32,420 bases of DNA from Alloprevotella sp. (GTDB lineage: Bacteria > Bacteroidota > Bacteroidia > Bacteroidales > Bacteroidaceae): positions 1 through 32,420 of the forward strand of contig JAFUXE010000036.1 in NCBI GenBank assembly GCA_017477205.1. The letters are read 5' to 3'. Of the stretch, positions 16,352 to 24,120 are shown piece after piece. Under the pieces are notes generated by a model. The model was given only the letters and a program-made list of their open reading frames with translations. It did not search any database and was not told the origin of the DNA. Position 1 is the first letter of the stretch; every line of letters starts with the position of its first letter. The translations under genes were made by a program, and so were the position numbers.

Positions 16352-16834
16352 ATGAAGAATATAGTTACACTGTGGCTCCTGCTGTTTGCGGCAACGCTGA
16401 CGATGCAGGCGCAGAAGGCGGCGGTGCCCGCTGCTCCCACGGCCGCGCAGCTTTCGCGCCTCGGCCTGAAAGGGGCATCGCTGAAACCTGTCCGCGATGG
16501 CATCTGGCGCGTCACGCAGAAAGGGGCCGCTGCGGGCTACGTGGTTGACAGCACGCCCTTTGCCGCCGACGTACGCGGATTCCGAGGCACTACGCCCGTG
16601 CTGGTCTATATAGATAAGAAACAGGTAGTCCGCAAAGTCCTCGCCCTGCGCAATCAGGAGACTCCGGAATTCTTCCAGGAAGCCGAGGGTGTGCTGGATG
16701 CCTTCGCGGGACAACCGGTGAAGAAAGCCGGGAGCGCGAAGGTGGACGTCGTGACTGGAGCCACATACAGCAGTCGCGGCCTTATCGGCAACGTGCGCGC
16801 CGCCGTGGATGCCTACCGCAAGTTCGTGAAGTAG
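16352..16834 (+). CDS. Exported FMN-binding domain protein (RnfG/NqrC-type)
   Basis: The 160-residue product has a signal peptide (1-20, ending TMQAQ) and one FMN-binding domain. The flavinylation motif DVVTGAT lies at 132-138, so T138 is the residue expected to carry covalent FMN after attachment by an ApbE-type transferase. It would act as a periplasmic one-electron carrier. ATG 16352 was chosen over a longer frame because the signal peptide starts there. The next gene has the same motif. No ApbE and no Rnf or Nqr subunits are nearby. Confidence 0.82.
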   Translation: MKNIVTLWLLLFAATLTMQAQKAAVPAAPTAAQLSRLGLKGASLKPVRDGIWRVTQKGAAAGYVVDSTPFAADVRGFRGTTPVLVYIDKKQVVRKVLALRNQETPEFFQEAEGVLDAFAGQPVKKAGSAKVDVVTGATYSSRGLIGNVRAAVDAYRKFVK

Positions 16835-16859
16835 ATTTTATATAATATATATTAGTTGT

Positions 16860-17279
16860 ATGCAACAAGACACCATCATCCTCTCCTCTTCCCACTACGC
16901 CCCGGAGGTGCAGGGCTTCGGAGGCCCCGTGCCCTTGCAGATTCACCTGAGCCGGACGGGCGTCATCGACTCCATCACGGCCCTTCCCAACAACGAGGAC
17001 CCGCAATACTGGGACCACGCCAAGGTGTTGCTGCAAACCTGGAACGGCATGACGCCCGAGCAGGCGCTGCGCGTCAAGCCCGACGCCGTGACGGGTGCCA
17101 CCTTCTCCAGCCGCGGCATCATCGACGGCGTCCACCAGACGCTTGAGGCCTACGTCAAGGAACAGCAGCCCCTCCTGCCGCCTGCCGCCCTCTGGGGACT
17201 CGGCGTGCTCGTCGTGCTGACGGCCGTCGCCGCCGTGTGGTACTTCAGGAGAAAAATGAAGGTCACCCGTCATACGTAA
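16860..17279 (+). CDS. Membrane-anchored FMN-binding domain protein
   Basis: The 139-residue product has an FMN-binding domain (about 15-105) with the flavinylation motif DAVTGAT at 75-81 (T81) and one C-terminal hydrophobic helix at about 110-129 followed by RRKMK. It has no N-terminal signal peptide, which is odd, since flavinylation normally occurs outside the cytosol. The basic tail suggests the C-terminus is inside. It resembles the front part of NosR-like proteins, which continue into a polyferredoxin, but nothing of that kind follows here. It starts 25 bp after the first FMN protein. Confidence 0.75.
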   Translation: MQQDTIILSSSHYAPEVQGFGGPVPLQIHLSRTGVIDSITALPNNEDPQYWDHAKVLLQTWNGMTPEQALRVKPDAVTGATFSSRGIIDGVHQTLEAYVKEQQPLLPPAALWGLGVLVVLTAVAAVWYFRRKMKVTRHT

Positions 17280-17308
17280 CTTGTCACTTAAATAAAAAAC
17301 CTTCCGCC

Positions 17309-18319
17309 ATGAAAAAAAGTTTCCTTTCCATCCTCTTTCTTGCCTTGGCGTCCTTTGCCGCAGCACAAAGCGTGCAGCTGGACAGCCTTATGGTACAGGT
17401 GCGCGGCGACTACGTGTATGAAGACATCGACGGCCACCACCTGAAGGATGCCTCCGGCTTCAAGGGGAAGTATTTCAACTTCATCCTGCGTACGCGCATC
17501 GGTGAGCATTTCGTCTTCAACTACCGCCAACGACTGAACAAGTCGAGCCTCAATGCCAACTACTTCGATGCCACCGACTGGCTCTACCTGGACTATCACC
17601 CCACGGAGCAGTGGACGCTCTCGGCAGGTAAGCAAATCGTGGCCATCGGCGGCTACGAATACGACAAGGCGCCCATCGACGTCTATTACGCCTCCGAGTA
17701 CTGGAACAACATCAACCCCTATGAGTGGGGCGTTTCCGCCACGTTCGGCCTCCGCTCCGGCAAGGACCGCTTCACGGCGCAGTTCTGCCAGAGCCCCTTC
17801 CGCCGTGCCGGTGAGGACACCTACGCCTACAACCTCCTCTGGTCCGGTCGCCACGGCTGCTGGTCGCCGCTCTGGAGCCTCAATGCCATCGAATACGCGC
17901 AGGGCCGCTTCATCGGCTATGCCGTCTTCGGCAACGCCTTCGACCTGGGACGCTTCCGCCTCGAGCTCGACCTGATGAACCGCGCCGTGAAAGGCCAGCG
18001 CCCGCTGCTGCGCGATTGTAGCGTGATGGGGGAACTCACCTACAAAGCCTCCGACCGCCTTTCTATTTTGGCAAAGGGTACCTACGACGTGAACCGCTCC
18101 CACCACGAGGGCGACCGTTGCGTCATGCCCGGCACGGAGATTTCACACGTCGGGGCTGGCGTGGAATACTTTCCCCTCCGCAACCGTACGCTGCGCCTCC
18201 ATGCCGATGCTGCCTACACCTTCGGCAGCAACGGGAATCCCGAAGGAACTCTGCAGGACAAGCACACCCTTGTGAACTGTGGTCTTACGTGGTACGTGAA
18301 CCTCCGGAAAATTAAGTAA
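17309..18319 (+). CDS. OprO/OprP-like outer-membrane porin
   Basis: The 336-residue product has a signal peptide (1-19, ending FAAAQ) and then continuous amphipathic strands typical of outer-membrane barrels. Segments such as WTLSAGKQIVAIGGYEYD and PIDVYYASEYWNN match the phosphate-selective porin O/P family as found in Bacteroidota. The substrate is not proven; anion selectivity is a family expectation only. ATG 17309 was chosen because the signal peptide begins there. It follows the FMN genes by 29 bp. An octamer repeat array starts at its stop codon. Confidence 0.8.
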   Translation: MKKSFLSILFLALASFAAAQSVQLDSLMVQVRGDYVYEDIDGHHLKDASGFKGKYFNFILRTRIGEHFVFNYRQRLNKSSLNANYFDATDWLYLDYHPTEQWTLSAGKQIVAIGGYEYDKAPIDVYYASEYWNNINPYEWGVSATFGLRSGKDRFTAQFCQSPFRRAGEDTYAYNLLWSGRHGCWSPLWSLNAIEYAQGRFIGYAVFGNAFDLGRFRLELDLMNRAVKGQRPLLRDCSVMGELTYKASDRLSILAKGTYDVNRSHHEGDRCVMPGTEISHVGAGVEYFPLRNRTLRLHADAAYTFGSNGNPEGTLQDKHTLVNCGLTWYVNLRKIK

Positions 18320-18355
18320 ACGAGTGGCAAGTAAACAAGTAAACGAGTAAACAAG
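18317..18355 (+). repeat. Octamer repeat array after porin gene
   Basis: The octamers are TAAACGAG, an imperfect 7-mer TGGCAAG, TAAACAAG, TAAACGAG and TAAACAAG. The first TAA is the porin stop codon. About 15 bp later, complementary units (CTCGTCAC, TTGTCACT, CGTCAAC) follow up to 18392, and then a CAACTAACAA-type A/C-rich tract. The whole could fold as an imperfect hairpin in the transcript. Confidence 0.75.
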
Positions 18356-18433
18356 CTCTTTGCGGCGCAACAATCTCGTCACTTGTCACTCGTCAACAAA
18401 CAACTAACAACCAACAAAAAGAACTTTTACACC

Positions 18434-19597
18434 ATGAAAAAACTTTGGGAAAAGATACCCTCCGGTATCGTATGCCTGGCCGTCGTCGTCGGCCTCTTCG
18501 GCTACATGGGCATGAAGATGGGCGCGGCCCCCATGCTCAACACCGTCATGCACACGGCCCACGACCTCCTGCTGAACACCTGCTTCTACCTCATGGCCAT
18601 CTGCGTCATCACCGGTGCCATCGGTAAGATCTTCGTTGAGTTCGGCGTTGTGGACCTCCTGGAAAAACTCCTGCGTCCCCTGATGAAGCCCCTCTTCAAC
18701 CTGCCCGGCGTGGCCTCGCTGGGCGCCGTGATGACCTTCCTTTCGGACAACCCCGCCATCATCACGCTCTCCCGCGACCGCCGCTTCAGCAGCTATTTCA
18801 AGAAGTACCAGTTCATCTCGCTGACCAACTTCGGCACCGCCTTCGGCATGGGGCTCATCGTCATCATCTTCATGGTCGGCCAGGGCTTCTTCGCCGCCCC
18901 CCTCATCGGCTTCGCGGGTGCTTTTGTGGGCTGCATCGTTTCCACGCGCCTCATGCAGCGCTTCATCTTGAAGTCCTACCCCCGGTATGCCGAGGAGGAC
19001 GCCGCCGTCAGCGAGCGCCATCAGGACACCCTCGTGGAGAAAGTTTCTGAAGAAAACCAGCCCGACGAGCAGCGCGGCCTCTTCGTTCGCATCCTCAACT
19101 CGCTGCTCGACGGCGGGCGCGGCGGCGTGGACATCGGCCTGGCCATCATCCCCGGCGTGTTCATCATCTCCACGCTCGTCATGATGCTCACCTTCGGCCC
19201 CAGTGCCGACGGCACCTATACGGGCGCTGCCTACGAGGGCACGCAGGCCCTGCCGTGGCTCGCAGGACAAGTGGACTGGTTCTTCAACTGGCTCTTCGGC
19301 TTCTCCGACCCCCATCAGATTGCCTTCCCCATCACCGCCCTCGGTGCCGTAGGCGCAGCCCTCGGCCTCGTCCCCGGCTTCCAGGCGCAGGGCTGGATAG
19401 ACGGCAATGCCATCGCCGTGTTCACCGCCATCGGCATGTGCTGGAGCGGCTACCTCAGCACGCACACCGCCATGCTGGACTCCCTGGGCTACCGCGAGCT
19501 CACCTCCAAGGCCATCATCTCCCACACCGTCGGGGGCCTCTGTGCCGCCGTCTTCGCCCACTGGGCCTACTGGCTCTTTACGCTCCTGGCAGGATAG
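18434..19597 (+). CDS. Nucleoside-recognition (Gate) domain membrane protein, CD0519/CD1768-like
   Basis: The 387-residue product is an inner-membrane protein with about eight to nine hydrophobic segments. The segment MTFLSDNPAIITLSRDRRF and a repeated Gate-type fold suggest the nucleoside-recognition domain family (CD0519/CD1768-like, distantly related to spore maturation and FeoB Gate domains). These are thought to be transporters, but the substrate is unknown. A hydrophilic loop lies at about 180-215. ATG 18434 was chosen over an in-frame start at 18383, which would run through the repeat region. It follows the porin and is probably co-transcribed, so a porin/permease pair is possible (inference). 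Confidence 0.75.
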   Translation: MKKLWEKIPSGIVCLAVVVGLFGYMGMKMGAAPMLNTVMHTAHDLLLNTCFYLMAICVITGAIGKIFVEFGVVDLLEKLLRPLMKPLFNLPGVASLGAVMTFLSDNPAIITLSRDRRFSSYFKKYQFISLTNFGTAFGMGLIVIIFMVGQGFFAAPLIGFAGAFVGCIVSTRLMQRFILKSYPRYAEEDAAVSERHQDTLVEKVSEENQPDEQRGLFVRILNSLLDGGRGGVDIGLAIIPGVFIISTLVMMLTFGPSADGTYTGAAYEGTQALPWLAGQVDWFFNWLFGFSDPHQIAFPITALGAVGAALGLVPGFQAQGWIDGNAIAVFTAIGMCWSGYLSTHTAMLDSLGYRELTSKAIISHTVGGLCAAVFAHWAYWLFTLLAG

Positions 19598-19657
19598 TCC
19601 CCGCCACCTTCGTGAAAGGAACGCTGTTAGCGCGAAGCAGGGAAAGGAGTCTCTGTA

Positions 19658-19700
19658 AGCCCTCCATAGCTCATGGCAGCTACATGGAGGGCTTCCTTTG
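19658..19700 (+). terminator. Terminator of the Gate membrane protein gene
   Basis: AGCCCTCCATAGC (19658-19670) pairs with GCTACATGGAGGGCT (19679-19693) with a small bulge, followed by TCCTTT. It lies 61 bp after the stop and overlaps the 3' end of the broken sigma gene on the other strand. Confidence 0.65.
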
Positions 19701-20008
19701 TGGTATATTGCTGGTACAGCGTGCAGCTCCATCCTCGAAGAAGTTCACGTCCAGGGTCAGCGGCACTTTCTTCACCCCCCGTTTCTTTTACGCTCTTGCA
19801 GGAGGCACGTGTTCAGGGCAACGCGGTAGATCCACGTACCGGCCTTGCCTTCTTCGCGAAGGCTGTCGATGCCTTTCCATAGGTTGATCAGCGTCTCCTG
19901 AAAGAGGTCGTTCACTTCATCTTCGTCGTGCGAGAACATGTAGCACACCGTGTAGATGGTTCTCTTGTGTTCCCTCACCAGACGGGTGAAAAATTCTTCT
20001 TGTTTCAT
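19680..20008 (-). pseudogene. Broken ECF sigma factor (frameshift, region 4 lost)
   Basis: From ATG 20008 the product starts MKQEEFFTRLVREHKRTIYT and has a good ECF region 2 (DEDEVNDLFQETLINLWKGI, then WIYRVALNTCLLQERKR). The frame ends at 19772, just after a C6 run on the plus strand (19775-19780; G6 on the coding strand). Adding one base restores VKKVPLTLDVNFFED, the kind of inter-region linker this sigma group has. That frame then runs out at 19680 without any region 4. So the gene has both a homopolymer frameshift and a 3' truncation. An ATG at 20035 is an alternative start. The partner genes usual for such sigma factors are absent. It is probably inactive. Confidence 0.75.
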
Positions 20009-20131
20009 CTGTTTCTTTAAGTTTTTTCTAATCATTAGATGCTAACGGGATATGAAAAACTACAACACACATGCGCTTTTTCTGGCTCATCTTCCCGCAT
20101 CCCGCGAGGCTGAAGACGTGAGAAACCTTGC

Positions 20132-20215
20132 AAACCACCGGCGTGGGCAGAAAAAACCACGTACGTGGGATGAAGAAACCACGTACGTGAAATGAAGAAA
20201 CCACCGCGGTGGTTT
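20132..20215. repeat. Phased dyad array B, 4 units of 22 bp
   Basis: AAACCA recurs at 20132, 20154, 20176 and 20198, exactly 22 bp apart. The dyad cores are CCACCGGCGTGG, CCACGTACGTGG, CCACGTACGTGA and CCACCGCGGTGG, centred at 20140.5, 20162.5, 20184.5 and 20206.5. Between units 2 and 4 the centre changes from GTAC to CGCG and stays a perfect palindrome. The linker is RRATGAAG. It lies between the end of pheS and the start of the broken sigma gene. Confidence 0.88.
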
Positions 20216-20259
20216 ATGGGGGAAATGCGCCTTGCCGGGGCGTCCGGTGCCTTTACGTC

Positions 20260-21279
20260 TTAATAGGCGGCGCGGAACTCGTCGAGGAAGCGCACGTCGT
20301 TTTCGGAGAACATGCGGAGGTCGCGCACACGGTAGAGCAGGTTGGCGATGCGCTCAATGCCCATGCCGAAGGCGAAGCCCGTGTAGCGCCCGGGGTCTAT
20401 GCCGCCCAGCTCAAGCACGCGGGGATGCACCATTCCGCAGCCCAGAATCTCCAGCCACCCCGTGCCCTTGCACATCGAGCAGCCCTTGCCGCCGCAGATC
20501 TGGCAGCTGACGTCCATCTCGGCACTGGGCTCCGTGAAGGGGAAGTAGGAGGGGCGCAGGCGTATCTCCGTCTGCGTGCCGAAAAGCTCGCGCGCAAAGG
20601 TCAGCAGCACCTGCTTAAGGTCGGTGAAGGTAACGTGCTCGTCAATGTAGAGCCCTTCCACCTGATGGAAGAAGCAGTGGGCGCGGGCGGAGATGGCCTC
20701 GTTGCGATAGACGCGTCCCGGGCAGATGACGCGGATGGGCGGCTGCGTCGTCTCCATGACGCGGCTCTGCACGCTGCTGGTGTGCGAGCGCAGCAGGATG
20801 CCGGGGTCTCCCTGCACGTAGAAGGTGTCCTGCATGTCGCGGGCGGGATGGTCATCGGCAAAGTTCATGGAGCCATAGACGTGCCAGTCGTCCTCCACCT
20901 CGGGACCGTCGGCAAGGGTGAATCCCATGCGCGAGAAGATGTCGATGATGCGCTGGCGCACGATGGTCAGGGGGTGGCGCGTGCCGACGGCGGCAGGGTA
21001 GGGCGTGCGCGTGAGGTCGAAGGCGGCCTCCGTGTCCTCCTGCACGGCGAGCCTGGCGCGCAGGGCGTTGATGTGCTCCGTGGCGGCCTGCTTCAGGGCG
21101 TTGATGCGGATGCCCACTTCGCGCTTCTGCTCCGCGGGAACGTTGCGGAAGTCGTTCATGAGCTCGGCTATGCGGCCTTTCTTGCTGAGGTATTGTATGC
21201 GGAGGGCTTCAAGTTCCTGCGCATTGGCGCAGGAGAGTTTTTGCACCTCGTCCAGGAGCTGCTGTATTCTTTCTAGCAT
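20260..21279 (-). CDS. pheS: Phenylalanine--tRNA ligase alpha subunit
   Basis: The 339-residue product is the catalytic alpha chain of the alpha2-beta2 enzyme that charges tRNA-Phe. An N-terminal coiled-coil (about 1-90, with LRIQYLSKKGRIAELMNDFR) binds tRNA. Class II motif 2 is GRVYRNEAISARAHCFFHQVEG and motif 3 is GFAFGMGIERIANLLYRVRD. A zinc-knuckle-like CQICGGKGCSMCKGTG segment lies at about 256-271, as in many bacterial PheS. The partner pheT is not adjacent, as is common in Bacteroidota. It has its own promoter upstream, and phased array B lies just beyond its 3' end. Confidence 0.97.
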   Translation of the reverse strand: MLERIQQLLDEVQKLSCANAQELEALRIQYLSKKGRIAELMNDFRNVPAEQKREVGIRINALKQAATEHINALRARLAVQEDTEAAFDLTRTPYPAAVGTRHPLTIVRQRIIDIFSRMGFTLADGPEVEDDWHVYGSMNFADDHPARDMQDTFYVQGDPGILLRSHTSSVQSRVMETTQPPIRVICPGRVYRNEAISARAHCFFHQVEGLYIDEHVTFTDLKQVLLTFARELFGTQTEIRLRPSYFPFTEPSAEMDVSCQICGGKGCSMCKGTGWLEILGCGMVHPRVLELGGIDPGRYTGFAFGMGIERIANLLYRVRDLRMFSENDVRFLDEFRAAY

Positions 21280-21317
21280 GATAGGAAAAGAGGTTTGTTT
21301 CGTTTTTGTTGCGGGCG

Positions 21318-21349
21318 CAAAAATACACTTTATGGTTGAAAAACGGAAA
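21318..21349 (-). promoter_or_regulatory. Promoter of pheS
   Basis: On the minus strand TATTTTTG (21318-21325) follows TTTC (21346-21349) after 20 bp. The leader is only about 30 bases, so there is no room for a phenylalanine attenuator or a T-box. Confidence 0.6.
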
Positions 21350-21364
21350 CTTTGAACTTCAAAC

Positions 21365-21396
21365 TTTCCGCATTCAACTTTTTATACGTACTTTTG
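21365..21396 (+). promoter_or_regulatory. Promoter of DUF4348-murB-metallohydrolase transcript
   Basis: TACTTTTG (21389-21396) is preceded after 20 bp by TTTC (21365-21368). It faces away from the pheS promoter, and both use a TTTC variant of the -33 box. Confidence 0.6.
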
Positions 21397-21451
21397 CCCC
21401 GAAAACCGGCTGCCCGGGTACCCCCGGAGGCCACGAATCCTGATTTCAAGA

Positions 21452-22288
21452 ATGTCGCGACTACCGCTTTTCCTCCTTCCGGCAGCCCTCGTCCTGCTGT
21501 CCGCATGCCGCGGACATAAGACGGATGCCCCCGCCGCGCCTGCCGACACGCCCGTCGTGGAGACCACGTGCGACACGCTGACGGACAGCATCGCCACCGA
21601 CGAACCGGAGCCGCCCGCCGCCGCTGACGGCGTGTTTGACGACTTCATCTTCAACTTCATGCGCAACCGCAGCTTCCAGCGCCAGCGCGTCAGCTTCCCG
21701 CTCCCCGTCAGGGACGGCGGGACGGAGCGCAGCCTGCAGGCCTCGGAGTGGCGCCACGACCGCATCTTCTCGAAGGACGACGTCTATGCCCTGCTCTTCG
21801 ACAGCCCGAAGGCGATGAGCAAGAAGGCGTACGCGGGACAGGACAGCGCCGTCATCAGCGTGCTGAACCTCACGGCGGAAAGCGTGAAGCACTACGTATT
21901 CCACAAGGAGCGCGGCGCGTGGATGCTAACGTCCGTCAGCACGAAGGCCGTGCGCGACGAGGAGGGCGGCGACTTCATGAGCTTCCTGCTGCGCTTCTCC
22001 GCCAGCGGAGAGTTCCGCCGCTCGCACGTGGCGCAGTCCTTCGACCTCGTCGTCCTCGACCCCGACACCTTCGAGCCCATGCAGGGCACGGCCGAAGCCT
22101 CCCAGTGGGACGACTACGCCCCCGAACTCCCGACGGACAAGCTTGCCCTCGTCACGCACGGCGGCGTGAAAGCGGGCGGGACGGAGCGCATCCTGCAAGT
22201 CACCAGCCTTGAAGGAGCCATGTCAAGCCTCATCACCTTCCGCCGACAGGGCGGACGCTGGACGGCGGTGAAGCTGGAAAACAACTGA
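21452..22288 (+). CDS. DUF4348 lipoprotein
   Basis: The 278-residue product has a clear lipobox (LLSAC, acylated C19), then an Ala/Pro/Asp-rich spacer to about residue 60, then the DUF4348 domain. Family-like segments are DDFIFNFMRNRSFQRQRVSF, HDRIFSKDDVYALLF, GAWMLTSVS and SLITFRRQGGRW at the C-terminus. The function of the family is unknown. It is exported and probably outer-membrane attached. It is the first gene of a transcript with murB 8 bp downstream. Confidence 0.82.
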   Translation: MSRLPLFLLPAALVLLSACRGHKTDAPAAPADTPVVETTCDTLTDSIATDEPEPPAAADGVFDDFIFNFMRNRSFQRQRVSFPLPVRDGGTERSLQASEWRHDRIFSKDDVYALLFDSPKAMSKKAYAGQDSAVISVLNLTAESVKHYVFHKERGAWMLTSVSTKAVRDEEGGDFMSFLLRFSASGEFRRSHVAQSFDLVVLDPDTFEPMQGTAEASQWDDYAPELPTDKLALVTHGGVKAGGTERILQVTSLEGAMSSLITFRRQGGRWTAVKLENN

Positions 22289-22296
22289 GAAAAACT

Positions 22297-23313
22297 TTGA
22301 AAACATACACCGACTACCCGCTGCTCAAACATAACACGTTCCGCATTGACGCGCGCTGCCGCCGCTATGTGGAATACGACTCCGCTGAGGAACTGTCCCG
22401 CCTGCTCCCCTCCCTGCACGGCGAGCCCTTCCTCCATATCGGCGGGGGCAGCAACCTGCTCTTCACGCAGGACTTTCCCGGCACCATCCTCCATTCCGCC
22501 ATCCGCGACGTCGAAGTAGTCCGCAGCGAGGGCGACGACGTCTGGGTGCGCGCCGGTGCGGGCCTTGAATGGGACGAGTTCGTGGATTTCTGTACGCGGG
22601 AGGGCTACTACGGCCTTGAAAACCTTTCGCTCATACCGGGCGAGGTGGGAGCCAGCGCCGTGCAGAACATCGGTGCCTACGGCGTGGAAGCCGCCGACTG
22701 CCTTGCCGAGGTGGAGACGGTGGACGTGGAGACCGGACAGCCGCATGTGCTGGCCGCTGCGGAGTGTGCCTACGGCTACCGCACCAGCATCTTCAAGACT
22801 ACCCTGCGCGGGAAGCGCATCGTGACGCACGTGACCTACCGCCTGAGCCGCCGTTTCACGCCGCGCCTCGGATATGCCGCCCTCGTGCGCGAGCTTGCCG
22901 CACGCGGCATGGCGGAGGACACCCTGACGGCGGCCGACGTGCGCCGCGTGGTCATGGAGGTGCGCCGCGAGAAGCTTCCGGAACCTGCGGAGACGGGCAG
23001 CGCAGGCTCCTTCTTCGTCAATCCCGTCGTCAGCCGCGAGCGTTTCGAAGCCCTCCTGGCCGACTATCCTGACATGCCCCACTATCCGCTCCCCGACGGC
23101 ACGGTGAAAATCCCCGCCGGGTGGCTCATCCAGCAGGCAGGATGGCGCGGACGTTCCCTGGGGCGCGCAGGCGTATGGCCCAGGCAGGCCCTTGTCCTCG
23201 TGAACCTTGGCGGGGCAAGCGGCAGCGACATCGTCCGCCTTTCCGACGCCATACGTGCCGACGTCAGCGGGCGCTTCGGCATCGACCTTCAGCCCGAGGT
23301 GAATTTTATCTGA
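22297..23313 (+). CDS. murB: UDP-N-acetylenolpyruvoylglucosamine reductase
   Basis: The 338-residue product is a type I MurB, which uses FAD and NADPH to make UDP-N-acetylmuramate for peptidoglycan. FAD-site motifs are HIGGGSNLLF and IPGEVGASAVQNIGAYG. YGYRTSIFK is the type I tyrosine loop. S238 in AGSFFVNP is the proton donor and E334 in PEVNFI is the second catalytic residue. The start is TTG 22297 (product begins KTYTDYPLLKHNTF after Met), because the family begins here and no ATG or GTG is available upstream before the previous stop 8 bp away. The rare start suggests modest translation. Confidence 0.95.
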   Translation: MKTYTDYPLLKHNTFRIDARCRRYVEYDSAEELSRLLPSLHGEPFLHIGGGSNLLFTQDFPGTILHSAIRDVEVVRSEGDDVWVRAGAGLEWDEFVDFCTREGYYGLENLSLIPGEVGASAVQNIGAYGVEAADCLAEVETVDVETGQPHVLAAAECAYGYRTSIFKTTLRGKRIVTHVTYRLSRRFTPRLGYAALVRELAARGMAEDTLTAADVRRVVMEVRREKLPEPAETGSAGSFFVNPVVSRERFEALLADYPDMPHYPLPDGTVKIPAGWLIQQAGWRGRSLGRAGVWPRQALVLVNLGGASGSDIVRLSDAIRADVSGRFGIDLQPEVNFI

Positions 23314-23334
23314 AAAAGCAGAAACGAGCCACAC

Positions 23335-24120
23335 ATGCAATTCAAGAGTTTCGGGTCGGGAAGCAGCGGAAACTGCTATTACATAGCCGAGGGCGAAGAG
23401 GCCCTGCTCATCGACATGGGGCTGGGGACGCGGTATTTCAAGAAGCAATGCCGCGACCACGGCGTTCCCATGCACCGCATACGGGCCCTGCTCGTCACGC
23501 ACGACCATACGGACCACTCCAAATGCGTGGCGCCGTTTTCCCACGAGATGAACATCCCCGTCTATGCCCTGCCCGAAGTGTTCCAGGGCATCCGCGCCAA
23601 TCCCCACCTCCATCCCGACCCCGACCCCTCGCTGTGCCGCAACGTCGTGTGCGGCGAGCCCTTCGTCGTGGCCGGCATGCAGGTCACGGCCTTTGTCGTT
23701 CCCCACGACTCGCGGGGCAACGTGGGCTATTTCGTGGAAGCCGGCGGCACGAACCTGTGCCTGATGACCGACGTGGGGCACGTGACGGAGGAAATGCTGC
23801 AATACATCGCCCGTGCGGACAATCTTGTCATCGAATCAAACTACGACGAGGAAATGCTTGCCCACGGCCCCTATCCGAGAATCCTCCGCGAACGCATCGC
23901 CAGCGGCTTCGGCCACAGCAGCAACGCACAGACGGCTGCCGTCCTGGAACATCACCTCGGCAGCCGCACGCGGCGCGTCTTCCTCTGCCACCTGAGCGAG
24001 AACAACAACCATCCGGAACTTGCTCGCATCACGGTCAGCGAGGCCTTGCAGCGTGCAGGTCTCTCGCCCGAGCTTGTCGTACTGAACCGTCGCGCGCCTT
24101 CCTTGCTTTATGAGCTATAG
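23335..24120 (+). CDS. YycJ/WalJ-type metallo-beta-lactamase-fold hydrolase
   Basis: The 261-residue product starts MQFKSFGSGSSGNCYYI, typical of this group. The metal motif THDHTDH has H56, D58-equivalent positions and H61, written here as H56-D57-H58-T59-D60-H61. Further ligands lie in TDVGHV and CHLSENNN. Relatives are predicted DNA exonucleases or cell-wall regulators, so the substrate here is open. It is cytosolic. It lies 21 bp after murB in the same direction, and its 3' end overlaps the convergent RDD gene by 6 bp. Confidence 0.87.
   Translation: MQFKSFGSGSSGNCYYIAEGEEALLIDMGLGTRYFKKQCRDHGVPMHRIRALLVTHDHTDHSKCVAPFSHEMNIPVYALPEVFQGIRANPHLHPDPDPSLCRNVVCGEPFVVAGMQVTAFVVPHDSRGNVGYFVEAGGTNLCLMTDVGHVTEEMLQYIARADNLVIESNYDEEMLAHGPYPRILRERIASGFGHSSNAQTAAVLEHHLGSRTRRVFLCHLSENNNHPELARITVSEALQRAGLSPELVVLNRRAPSLLYEL

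Noticed and set aside
18404..19732. Minus-strand open frame of 442 codons opposite the Gate membrane protein
   Set aside because: The sequence is Gly/Glu/His-rich with no domain; the plus-strand membrane protein explains the region.
22114..23802. Minus-strand open frame of 562 codons across murB and neighbours
   Set aside because: It spans three well-supported genes on the other strand, and its composition (Ala/His/Val-rich, no motifs) is that of an antisense shadow.
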